Positions 7,266 to 13,941 of a DNA stretch of 13,941 nucleotides are shown one piece after another. Every line of letters begins with the position of its first letter. The first letter of the stretch is position 1. A model generated the notes under the pieces. It saw nothing but the letters and a program-made list of their open reading frames with translations. It was not told the DNA's origin and searched no databases. The position numbers and the translations under genes are program-made. The stretch comes from Anaerolineae bacterium (GTDB lineage: Bacteria > Chloroflexota > Anaerolineae > JAFGEY01): NCBI GenBank assembly GCA_016929205.1, contig JAFGJF010000237.1:1-13941 (forward strand), in the 5' to 3' direction.

Positions 7266-8717
7266 ATGTCCAAGGCAGATATTGGCTTAATTGGGCTGGC
7301 CGTAATGGGCCAGAATTTGGTCCTCAATATAGAAGACCACGGTTTCACCGTCGCCGTCTACAATCGCACCATTGCTCGTGTCGACGAGTTCATCGACGGT
7401 GAAGCCAAAGGACGCAAGATCATCGGCACACGCTCGATCAAAGAGTTGGTTGGCGCGCTCAAAACGCCGCGACGGGTTATGCTGCTCGTCAAAGCTGGCG
7501 AGCCGGTCGATGATTTTATCGATCAATTGATCCCACACCTGGACCGGGGCGACATCATCATCGATGGTGGAAACTCGAACTATAATGACACCATCCGCCG
7601 TACAGAATACGTAGAGTCGAAAGGACTGCTTTACATCGGCACCGGCGTCTCCGGTGGCGAGGAGGGTGCGCGCCATGGCCCGTCAATTATGCCCGGCGGT
7701 TCGCCAGCAGCGTGGCCTCACGTCAAGCCGATCTTTCAAGCTGTGGCTGCCAAAGTCGAAGATGGAACAGCTTGCTGCGACTGGGTCGGGGAAAACGGTG
7801 CCGGTCACTATGTGAAAATGACCCACAACGGCATCGAGTATGGTGACATGCAGCTCATCTGTGAGGCTTACTATTTGATGAAAGAAGTGCTGGGAATGGG
7901 CAACCAGGATATGCACGAGGTGTTCGTCGAGTGGAACGAGGGTAAGCTCGACTCATACCTGGTCGAGATCACCCGCGATATCCTGGGTTACCGGGACGAG
8001 GATGGCGAATACGTCGTGGACCAGATCCTCGACACAGCCGGACAAAAAGGCACCGGCAAGTGGACCGGCATCTCGGCGCTCGATATGGGTATCCCGTTGA
8101 CTCTGATTGCCGAAGCCGTCTTTGCCCGCTGTCTATCGGCACTAAAGGCAGAACGTGTTGAGGCTTCCAATGTACTGAGTGGCCCTCAAGTCGAATTCAC
8201 TGGTGACAAGGCTGCATTTCTCAAAGACCTGCACGATGCCCTGTATGCCTCCAAGATCATTTCGTATACCCAGGGCTATATGCTGATGCAGGAAGCAGCC
8301 AAGGAGTATGGTTGGAACCTCAACCTGGGCGGCATCGCCCTGATGTGGCGAGGCGGGTGCATCATTCGCTCGGTCTTCCTGGGCAGGATCAAAGATGCAT
8401 TCGACAAAAATTCCAAGCTGGCCAACTTGCTGCTCGACGACTATTTCAAAGCCGAGGTTGAGGCAGCGCAGGCGGCATGGCGGCGCGTGGTTGCCAAAGC
8501 CGTCGAGATGGGCGTGCCCATTCCAGCAATGTCCAGCGCACTGAGCTTCTTTGACGGTTACCGCCGCGCCCGCTTGCCGCAGAATCTGCTCCAGGCACAG
8601 CGCGACTATTTTGGTGCGCACACCTACGAACGCGTCGACAAGCCGCGTGGTCAATTCTTTCACACCAACTGGACGGGCACCGGCGGGGATACGACAGCGA
8701 GTACATATAACGCGTAA
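7266..8717 (+). CDS. gnd: 6-phosphogluconate dehydrogenase, decarboxylating
   Basis: Converts 6-phosphogluconate to ribulose 5-phosphate plus CO2 with reduction of NADP+. The 483-residue length matches the long, homodimeric Gnd type (E. coli about 468). Visible motifs: GLAVMGQN (10-17), NRT after beta-2 (33-35, favouring NADP), DGGNSNY (100-106), [19 protein letters not shown] (127-145) and [16 protein letters not shown] (181-196) with catalytic K184 and E191. Also present are GQKGTGKWT (259-267) and the C-terminal substrate-binding tail [11 protein letters not shown] (446-456). AGGAGG lies 7 nt before ATG 7266. It is the only canonical pentose-phosphate enzyme in the operon. Its place beside UxaE, UxuB and the LarA homologue implies that 6-phosphogluconate is a product of this pathway. 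Thermotoga maritima likewise keeps a gnd gene next to its uxaE. Confidence 0.96.
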   Translation: MSKADIGLIGLAVMGQNLVLNIEDHGFTVAVYNRTIARVDEFIDGEAKGRKIIGTRSIKELVGALKTPRRVMLLVKAGEPVDDFIDQLIPHLDRGDIIIDGGNSNYNDTIRRTEYVESKGLLYIGTGVSGGEEGARHGPSIMPGGSPAAWPHVKPIFQAVAAKVEDGTACCDWVGENGAGHYVKMTHNGIEYGDMQLICEAYYLMKEVLGMGNQDMHEVFVEWNEGKLDSYLVEITRDILGYRDEDGEYVVDQILDTAGQKGTGKWTGISALDMGIPLTLIAEAVFARCLSALKAERVEASNVLSGPQVEFTGDKAAFLKDLHDALYASKIISYTQGYMLMQEAAKEYGWNLNLGGIALMWRGGCIIRSVFLGRIKDAFDKNSKLANLLLDDYFKAEVEAAQAAWRRVVAKAVEMGVPIPAMSSALSFFDGYRRARLPQNLLQAQRDYFGAHTYERVDKPRGQFFHTNWTGTGGDTTASTYNA

Positions 8718-8733
8718 AGACGGGAGAAAAACT

Positions 8734-10023
8734 ATGTCCAAACCCAAAAACGTCGTCGTCGCCCAATCCGGCGGGCCTTCCCCGGTGATCAACTGTTCGC
8801 TGCGCGGCATTGTCGAGACCTGCAGGGCTATGCCCGACACGTTTGGCACCGTCTATGCCGGATTTCATGGCATCGAAGGCGTGCTCAAGGAAGAACTAAT
8901 CGACATGTCGGCTCAGCCGGCAGAAGAGATCGCCTTGCTCAGCACGACACCGGCTGCTGGCGCGATTGGCACCTGCCGCTACAAACTCAAGGCGCAACAA
9001 ACCGAAGATTTTGAACGTGTGATCGAGGTGTTCAAAGCTCACGACATTGGCACCTTTTTCTACAACGGTGGCAACGATTCGATGGATACCGCGCACAAGA
9101 TTGCCAAACTGGCCCAGGAACGTGGGCTGGACTTGGTCGGCACCGGTGTGCCCAAGACGATCGACAATGATGTCGGTGACAGCGAGTTCAGGTTGATCGA
9201 TCACACCCCGGGCTACGGATCGGTGGCCCGCTATTGGGCATTGACCATCCAGAATGCCAACGAGGAAAATGCCGGTTCCTGCCCTGCCGACCCGGTGTTG
9301 GTCATGCAAGCTATGGGGCGCAAGATCGGCTACATTCCTGCCGCCGCGCGCCTGGCCGACCCAGAGCGCGAGATGCCGCTGCTGATCTTTCTCAAAGAGT
9401 CTGGCCTCACGCTTGAAGTCTTGGCCGATCAAGTCAATGATATGCTCAAAAGGCACGGGCGCGCACTAGTTGTGGTCAGCGAAGGGTTCGACGTGGGCGA
9501 CATCGGCGCGCGCAAGGATTCGTTCGGCCATACCATGTTTGGCGCCAGCGGCACGTCGGTCGAACAGACTGTGGTCAACTATCTCAACGAGGTTGGCCTG
9601 GCGGCACGCGGTTCGGCGCGGGGCAACATCCCTGGCACCGACCAGCGACATAATATGATCTATGCCTCGGCAGTGGATATGGAAGAAGCCTACAAGGCCG
9701 GCCAGAAAGCGGCTCTCATTGCCGCCGAGGACGGTTCCGGCTATATGGCAACCATCCTGCGCAAGCCTGGCCCGATCTATAGCGTTTACTATGACAAAGT
9801 GCCGCTAGAGCTGGTTGCCAATTCCGAACGCACCTTCCCAGCGGAATGGATCGCCGAGAGCGGCGTCGACGTGACCGATGATTTCGTCTGTTACGCCCGC
9901 CCGCTGATCGGCGACGGTTGGCCCAGCATCCCGCTGGTCGATGGTCGGCAGCGTTTCGCGCGTATCAAGCCGATTATGGCCGGAAAGAAACTGCCCGCCT
10001 ACGAATTGCAGGCACTTGGCTAA
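8734..10023 (+). CDS. pfp: Pyrophosphate-dependent 6-phosphofructokinase
   Basis: Phosphorylates fructose 6-phosphate reversibly with PPi. The 429-residue PfkA-superfamily protein starts with AQSGGPSPVIN (10-20) and has NGGNDSMDTA (111-120) and PKTIDND (140-146), with the catalytic base in TIDND and an MGR motif further on. The Asp where ATP enzymes have Gly (GGND versus GGDG) and the Lys of PKTIDND (Gly in ATP enzymes) both mark PPi use. ATG 8734 has GGGAGA 6 nt upstream and follows gnd by 16 nt; the open frame back to 8551 overlaps gnd and is not used. PPi-PFKs of transaldolase-lacking microbes also act on sedoheptulose 7-phosphate, which would suit a gene coupled to Gnd. The operon's main terminator hairpin follows. 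Confidence 0.9.
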   Translation: MSKPKNVVVAQSGGPSPVINCSLRGIVETCRAMPDTFGTVYAGFHGIEGVLKEELIDMSAQPAEEIALLSTTPAAGAIGTCRYKLKAQQTEDFERVIEVFKAHDIGTFFYNGGNDSMDTAHKIAKLAQERGLDLVGTGVPKTIDNDVGDSEFRLIDHTPGYGSVARYWALTIQNANEENAGSCPADPVLVMQAMGRKIGYIPAAARLADPEREMPLLIFLKESGLTLEVLADQVNDMLKRHGRALVVVSEGFDVGDIGARKDSFGHTMFGASGTSVEQTVVNYLNEVGLAARGSARGNIPGTDQRHNMIYASAVDMEEAYKAGQKAALIAAEDGSGYMATILRKPGPIYSVYYDKVPLELVANSERTFPAEWIAESGVDVTDDFVCYARPLIGDGWPSIPLVDGRQRFARIKPIMAGKKLPAYELQALG

Positions 10024-10043
10024 ACGCATTGCTACAAACTTTT

Positions 10044-10080
10044 CGGGGCAGGCTTTATGCAAGACAGCCTGCCTCGTTTT
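10044..10080 (+). terminator. Rho-independent terminator after the PPi-PFK gene
   Basis: CGGGGCAGGCT (10044-10054) pairs with AGCCTGCCTCG (10066-10076) over 11 bp with one G-U pair and an 11-nt loop. A run of four T follows at 10077-10080. It lies in the largest gap within the cluster (114 nt), 20 nt after the pfp stop. It should end or reduce transcription before the alcohol dehydrogenase gene. The T run is short, so read-through is likely to be partial. Confidence 0.8.
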
Positions 10081-10137
10081 CCATATTGCCAGCAAGGCCG
10101 AAACACGCTTAGATCTGTACATGCGAAAGGAGTAAAA

Positions 10138-11160
10138 ATGAGAGGCGTTGTTTTTCCAGGCGACCGTCGTGCCGAGGTGCGCGATTTCCCCGACCCCACA
10201 CCCGGACCAGACGAGGTTGTCGTTCAGATGAAAGCATCAGGCCTGTGCGGCAGCGACCTACACCTCTACCGGCAGAGCGCCAAGCAGCGCGCTGGCAACA
10301 ACACGATTCCCGGGCACGAACCGAGCGGCGTCGTCGCCGCGCTGGGCGAGAACGTAACCCGGGTCAAGGTGGGCGACCGGGTATCGGTCTATCACTATCT
10401 CGGCTGTGGGCATTGCAAGCACTGTCTGGCTGGCAACATAATGTGGTGCGCCGAGCGGCGCGGTTATGGCGGCCCAATCCACGGCGCGGATGCCGATTAT
10501 ATCCTCACCGACGAGCGCAACTGCCTGCCCTTACCGGCCGAGTTGAGCTTTGCCCACGGAGCTTTGATCGCCTGTGCGGCGGGCACGGCCTATTCCTCGA
10601 TGCGCAAGCTGCAGCCGTCTGGCGGCGACACAGTCGCCATCTTTGGCCAGGGGCCGGTGGGCCTGTGCGGGCTGCTGATGGTCAAAGGCATGGGCGGGCG
10701 TGTAATCGGCGTTGAGCCGATCCGGGAGCGGCGAGACCTGGCGCTGGCATTAGGCGCAGATGAAGTGATTGACCCTACACAAGTAGAGAACATCCGCGAT
10801 GCAATCCACGAACTGACCCATGACGAAGGAGCCGACCTGGCCTTTGAGACGTCAGGCAGTGCCGCGGGACAAAACGGTGCCGTCGACTGTTTGCGATTGG
10901 GCGGCAAAGCAGCTTTCGTCGGCTTTGGTGTGCGCGAAAAAACGCTCAACCCGTCACAGTTTATCGGTCGCCAGCTTACGCTGATGGGCTCGTTCGTCAT
11001 CCCGATCTATATGTACTGGGACCTGGTCCAATTTATCATCGACCGCCAGCTGCCTATGGAAAAGATGGTCACCCACCGCTTCAGCATCGATGATGCGCCG
11101 GAAGCATTCCGCATTTTCGATGAAGGCAGAACAGGCAAAATGATCTTTGAATGGACGTAA
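10138..11160 (+). CDS. Zinc-dependent MDR-family alcohol/polyol dehydrogenase
   Basis: A cytoplasmic medium-chain dehydrogenase of 340 residues, in the threonine/sorbitol/idonate dehydrogenase range. Catalytic zinc ligands are C37, H60 and E61 (GHE). A structural zinc site is formed by C90, C93, C96 and C104 (CGHCKHC then C). The Rossmann motif is GQGPVG (170-175), and E193 after beta-2 indicates NAD rather than NADP. ATG 10138 is chosen because AAAGGAG lies 5 nt upstream; the frame extends back to 10057 but would cover the terminator hairpin. It follows that terminator, so it may be transcribed by read-through or by a weak local promoter. The substrate is unknown; sugar acids or their reduced forms are likely from context. 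A comparable zinc dehydrogenase (TM0436) sits in the T. maritima uxaE/pectinase cluster. Confidence 0.9.
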   Translation: MRGVVFPGDRRAEVRDFPDPTPGPDEVVVQMKASGLCGSDLHLYRQSAKQRAGNNTIPGHEPSGVVAALGENVTRVKVGDRVSVYHYLGCGHCKHCLAGNIMWCAERRGYGGPIHGADADYILTDERNCLPLPAELSFAHGALIACAAGTAYSSMRKLQPSGGDTVAIFGQGPVGLCGLLMVKGMGGRVIGVEPIRERRDLALALGADEVIDPTQVENIRDAIHELTHDEGADLAFETSGSAAGQNGAVDCLRLGGKAAFVGFGVREKTLNPSQFIGRQLTLMGSFVIPIYMYWDLVQFIIDRQLPMEKMVTHRFSIDDAPEAFRIFDEGRTGKMIFEWT

Positions 11161-11181
11161 TAGCCAAATGGAGGGAATCCA

Positions 11182-12837
11182 ATGAAATACTTGACGATGA
11201 TCCTGTTGACAGGTCTCTGCTTGTTTGGTTCATCCATCTGGACGCTATCCAGCGATCGGACGCTGTCCGTCTCTTGGCCGTCATCTGTTATCGCACAGCC
11301 ACACCCGCAAGCCAGTGACTTTTGTCCCGCATTACCGCTCACTGGCAATATCGTCAATGTATCCAGTGCGAGTGGCCTGGTGAATGCCGTAAACAATGCC
11401 TCACCTGGAGATACGATCCTCATTGCCGATGGCACATATGCGCTTGATGGGGCCTATCTGCGCATCACGACGCCCAACGTAACACTGCGGTCGGCCAGCG
11501 GCAACCGAGAAGCCGTTGTCTTGGACGGCAATTATCTCACCACCGAGATTGTCCAAGTTGTTGCTTCCAACGTCACGATCGCCGATCTTACACTGCGTGA
11601 AGCGTATTATCATCCCATCCACGTGATGACTGATGGCAGCGACACGCTGAACACAATCATCTATAATGTCCACATCATTGATCCCGGAGAGCAGGCAATC
11701 AAGATCAATCCTGCAGCAGACGGCGATTATCCAGACAACGGCCTTATCGCTTGCTCGCACATTGAACTGACCGCTGCCGGGCGACCCCACATTCGGAACA
11801 ATTGTTACACCGGCGGCGTTGATGCCCACCAGGCACGGGATTGGACCATTCGTGACAACGAGATCGAGGGCTTTTGGTGCCCAAATGGGCTGTCGGAGCA
11901 TGGCATTCATCTCTGGCGTGGCTGCCGGGACACGATCGTCGAACGCAACACCCTGCGCGACAACGCGCGCGGCATCGGCTTTGGCCTGGCAGAGAGCGGC
12001 GAGGCACGAGCCTATAGTGACAATCCGTGCCCCAGCGCGGAAGGCGGCTATGTCGACCACTATGGTGGGATCATTCGCAACAACTTGGTTTTTGCCAGCG
12101 ATAGCAGTTTGTTTAGCTCGCAATACAGCTTTGACTGCGGCATCTGTCTCTGGCAGGCATGTGGTGCCTGGGTGGGACACAATACCGTCGCTGCAACACA
12201 GCCTCCCTTTTCTGGCATTGAGTGGCGTTTCGACCACACGGACGTGGACATTGTCAACAATCTGCTCACACACAACCTGATGGATCGAGGCGGCACGGTG
12301 CGGCTGTCGGGCAACCTGGCGTACCAGCCGCTCGCCCTTTTTGTCGACGGTGCTGGTGGGGACCTGCACCTGGATTCAACAGCTTTGACAGCAATTGACC
12401 AGGGGGAGCCTGTTGCCGCCGGCCTGTGTGATGAGGATATCGACGGCGACACTCGTCCCATTGGCAGCGGGCGAGATGTCGGCGCAGATGAATACGGTAT
12501 CTCGGCACCCGAAGCAGTGACGGACCTGAGGATCAGGCAGGCCATAACTGGTACGAATACCTTGACGGCCACGTTGACCTGGAGCGCACCGGCAGATGCC
12601 TTGACCACAACTTTGCGCTATGCTCTGCAATTCATAGATGGATCTAGCTGGGACAGCGCAGTACGCCTTGACGATAGATTGGCCGGCAGTTCCGAGATGT
12701 ACACGGCAACCGTACCCTATGCCGGGGACACAATCTATTTTGCCTTGACCACACAAAACGAGGGAGGGCGATCCGGAATATCAAACAATGCGTTTTGGCC
12801 CTATAACGAGTTATTCTTGCCCGTCATATTGAAATAA
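11182..12837 (+). CDS. Secreted right-handed beta-helix protein with FN3-like domain
   Basis: A 551-residue exported protein. MKYLTMILLTGLCLFG gives a hydrophobic signal segment, followed by a longer linker that probably ends near VIAQ (36-39). Residues about 55-400 are a parallel beta-helix with repeating NTxxDN/ERNTLxDN-type turns, including SEHGIHLW (238-245), RDTIVERN (249-256) and NARGIGFGL (261-269). It closes with RDVGADEY (431-438), common after such helices. Residues about 442-535 resemble a fibronectin type III domain, and the chain ends NELFLPVILK. GGAGGGA lies 5 nt before ATG 11182, only 21 nt after the dehydrogenase. Pectate lyases and polygalacturonases use this fold, which fits a galacturonate operon. 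However, I cannot identify the catalytic residues of any known lyase family, so binding or another activity remains possible. Confidence 0.85.
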   Translation: MKYLTMILLTGLCLFGSSIWTLSSDRTLSVSWPSSVIAQPHPQASDFCPALPLTGNIVNVSSASGLVNAVNNASPGDTILIADGTYALDGAYLRITTPNVTLRSASGNREAVVLDGNYLTTEIVQVVASNVTIADLTLREAYYHPIHVMTDGSDTLNTIIYNVHIIDPGEQAIKINPAADGDYPDNGLIACSHIELTAAGRPHIRNNCYTGGVDAHQARDWTIRDNEIEGFWCPNGLSEHGIHLWRGCRDTIVERNTLRDNARGIGFGLAESGEARAYSDNPCPSAEGGYVDHYGGIIRNNLVFASDSSLFSSQYSFDCGICLWQACGAWVGHNTVAATQPPFSGIEWRFDHTDVDIVNNLLTHNLMDRGGTVRLSGNLAYQPLALFVDGAGGDLHLDSTALTAIDQGEPVAAGLCDEDIDGDTRPIGSGRDVGADEYGISAPEAVTDLRIRQAITGTNTLTATLTWSAPADALTTTLRYALQFIDGSSWDSAVRLDDRLAGSSEMYTATVPYAGDTIYFALTTQNEGGRSGISNNAFWPYNELFLPVILK

Positions 12838-12913
12838 GCTACACAGGAACGGCATGGATTTGCCAACGTTCAAGATCTATGCGCTTTTTTACACGAACAG
12901 ATGAACGACAAGA

Positions 12914-12955
12914 ACACAAACAAGCTCCACTATCAAGAATGGAGCTTGTTTGTGT
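12914..12955. terminator. Bidirectional intrinsic terminator
   Basis: A perfect 16-bp inverted repeat: ACACAAACAAGCTCCA (12914-12929) and TGGAGCTTGTTTGTGT (12940-12955) with a 10-nt loop. Read on + it is a CAAGCTCCA stem with a GTTTGTGT tail; read on - it is the same stem with TTGTTTGTGTTCTTGT. It can therefore end both the + strand operon and the - strand tRNA-Leu transcript, which converge here. The sequence between the beta-helix stop and this hairpin (12838-12913) shows nothing else I can support. Confidence 0.85.
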
Positions 12956-13054
12956 CACAGGTACCGCTGGGATTGAGGGCTGTAGGCATTTCTCTGCCAC
13001 AACGGCGAAAATATGTCTACAATGACACAGGAGGCTGTTGATTTGTGCTCTCTA

Positions 13055-13136
13055 TGGGGAAGGCGGGAGTCGAACCCGCACGGATTGCTCCACGTGATCC
13101 TAAGTCACGCTCGTCTGCCAATTCCGACACTTCCCC
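13055..13136 (-). tRNA. tRNA-Leu(UAG): tRNA-Leu, anticodon UAG
   Basis: On the - strand the acceptor GGGGAAG (13136-13130) pairs with CTTCCCC (13062-13056), and the discriminator A is at 13055. The anticodon arm is CGTGA-CTTAGGA-TCACG with UAG read from 13102-13100 (decodes CUN leucine). A long variable arm (GGA-GCAA-TCC) marks a class II tRNA, and the T arm is GCGGG-TTCGACT-CCCGC. The D-arm carries the GG pair in TTGGCAGACGA. No CCA is encoded. It is driven by a promoter inside the end of the M23 gene and its transcript would end at the hairpin at 12914-12955. Confidence 0.97.
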
Positions 13137-13137
13137 G

Positions 13138-13941
13138 TTACGGTTGCAGTATTATACCGTTTGGACCTGTTTTTGGCAAATGATCGTCCCCACGAATGCG
13201 AATCGAAACAAAAGCAACGCTTCTATCCCTGACGGTGACCTGACGTGTATAGAGCTTGCCGCGCGCACGAACGCGCACCACATAATCTCCTATCGGTACG
13301 TCCCCGAGTGCGAAATCTTCGTCCCAATAGTCATCACGACCCAGTTGCTCTCGCTGGACGCCCTCGTATGTGTGGGTCTCACGCCAGTAGCGGTCAGGCT
13401 GTTCGAGTGGATGGACTGTCACCAAAGCGCCCTCGATCGGCCGATCGTTCTCGTCTCTCACACTGCCAGCAATGATGCCATGCCCATCCAATGGATCAAA
13501 CCACAGTTCCGGGTTTCGCGTGTGATAGAACGTATTTTGCCCCGCCCGAACCTCAAAATGCAAATGCGGGCCGAGCGCCACCCCACTCATTCCCACCTGC
13601 CCGATGACGGCATCGCGCTGCACGTGTTGTCCACGAACCACTTGGATTTGTGAAAGGTGTCCGTAGAGGGCGAATACAGGTTCATCACTATACGAATCGT
13701 CTAGGCGAATGACAATGAGCAAACCATAGTAACCGAGATGGCGTCCCCATTGTTCCTGGTCGTCGGCGCCGGCAACCACAACCGTTCCCCCGGCAACGGC
13801 AATGACCGGCGTTCCCGACGGATTGACAAACTCGACGCCGTGATGGATCTGATAGTGCCCTTGCCCGGTTGAAGCATAAGGATAGAATCGATTCGGCCTG
13901 TTACTGACTGCACCTGCGTCTACTGGTCGTCCCAACTTGAG
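13138..13941 (-). CDS. M23-family metallopeptidase (5' partial)
   Basis: A LytM/lysostaphin-type zinc endopeptidase domain, normally acting on peptidoglycan cross-links outside the membrane. The frame is open through the window edge (Leu-Lys before the first possible TTG at 13935), so the N-terminus, including any signal peptide, is missing. Counting from that TTG: HHGVEF (31-36) gives the first zinc site as H31-x3-E35 instead of the usual Asp; GTPVIAVAGGTVVVAG is the characteristic turn; then YGHL (H93) and PHLHFEV (H124, H126). Residues about 155-245 form a carboxypeptidase-regulatory-like beta domain (SVRDENDRPIEGALVTV). The protein ends LPKTGPNGIILQP. Its stop codon is one nucleotide from the tRNA 5' end. 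Whether Glu preserves activity is not visible; it may be normal for this lineage. Confidence 0.9.
   Translation of the reverse strand, partial: LKLGRPVDAGAVSNRPNRFYPYASTGQGHYQIHHGVEFVNPSGTPVIAVAGGTVVVAGADDQEQWGRHLGYYGLLIVIRLDDSYSDEPVFALYGHLSQIQVVRGQHVQRDAVIGQVGMSGVALGPHLHFEVRAGQNTFYHTRNPELWFDPLDGHGIIAGSVRDENDRPIEGALVTVHPLEQPDRYWRETHTYEGVQREQLGRDDYWDEDFALGDVPIGDYVVRVRARGKLYTRQVTVRDRSVAFVSIRIRGDDHLPKTGPNGIILQP
13151..13179 (-). promoter_or_regulatory. tRNA-Leu promoter embedded in the end of the M23 gene
   Basis: On the - strand, TTGCCA (13179-13174) and TATAAT (13156-13151) are separated by 17 nt, a near-consensus sigma70-type promoter. Transcription should start near 13144, only about 8 nt before the mature tRNA 5' end at 13136. 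The boxes lie wholly within codons of the M23 peptidase: TTGCCA encodes Leu-Pro of the LPKTG tail, and TATAAT lies in the Gly-Ile-Ile codons. Confidence 0.85.

Noticed and set aside
8142..8849. Antisense open frame of 235 codons spanning the gnd-pfp junction
   Set aside because: It runs opposite two genes with unmistakable catalytic motifs and has no support of its own.
11401..12369. Long antisense open frame (322 codons) under the beta-helix gene
   Set aside because: No ribosome binding site or family motif; the sense frame has clear signal peptide, repeats and domain ends. It is a by-product of codon bias.
12858..12875. AACGTT at 12864-12869 as a second LacI operator
   Set aside because: Symmetry ends after the central six bases and no gene starts nearby.
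13138..13188. LPKTG near the C-terminus of the M23 protein as a sortase signal
   Set aside because: Only eight residues follow it, with no hydrophobic segment or basic tail. The sequence is better explained by the overlapping tRNA promoter.
13045..13653. Forward ORF of 202 codons starting before and crossing the tRNA
   Set aside because: It reads through tRNA-Leu and opposite the M23 peptidase domain; its residues resemble no protein.
1..13941. Mobile elements, CRISPR arrays or a prophage boundary at the tRNA
   Set aside because: No transposase, integrase, direct repeat of the tRNA end or spaced repeat array was seen in the window.

Overview
The window looks like a chromosomal segment of a Chloroflexota bacterium (Anaerolineae or Caldilineae type). 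The evidence is the mix of Thermotoga/Chloroflexi-type sugar-acid enzymes, a secreted beta-helix protein ending in a short hydrophobic 'FLPVILK' tail as many Chloroflexi exported proteins do, an M23 peptidase with an HxGxE metal site, and a tRNA without an encoded CCA. This taxonomic call is inference, not a database result.

Layout. Positions 1-73 hold the last codons of an unidentified gene. Positions 113-289 are a regulatory region with a near-consensus sigma70-type promoter (TTGACG-N17-TATAAT) and a 14-bp LacI-type operator at the predicted transcription start. From 290 to 10023, eight genes run head-to-tail on the + strand with gaps of 4-55 nt and good ribosome binding sites: a LacI-family repressor, tagaturonate/fructuronate epimerase UxaE, an SDR-type fructuronate reductase (D-mannonate oxidoreductase, UxuB), a HAD phosphatase, a LarA-superfamily nickel-pincer racemase/epimerase, a Gfo/Idh/MocA oxidoreductase, 6-phosphogluconate dehydrogenase and a PPi-dependent phosphofructokinase. 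A strong intrinsic terminator hairpin (10044-10080) then precedes a zinc alcohol dehydrogenase and a secreted beta-helix/FN3 protein. A bidirectional terminator (12914-12955) closes the cluster. Beyond it, on the - strand, lie tRNA-Leu(UAG) and an M23 peptidase whose last codons also form the tRNA promoter.

How the genes may work together. UxaE and UxuB convert D-tagaturonate (from galacturonate) through D-fructuronate to D-mannonate. The usual next enzyme, mannonate dehydratase UxuA, and the KDG kinase/aldolase are not in the window. Instead there is a LarA homologue with every catalytic residue at the expected spacing, then Gnd. Since some LarA-superfamily members are known D-gluconate 2-epimerases, the most interesting reading is a hexuronate route mannonate -> gluconate -> 6-phosphogluconate -> ribulose 5-phosphate, feeding the pentose phosphate pathway, with PPi-PFK handling fructose 6-phosphate and/or sedoheptulose 7-phosphate. 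The gluconate kinase this needs is not visible here, nor are a uronate isomerase (UxaC) or a transporter; they would have to be encoded elsewhere.
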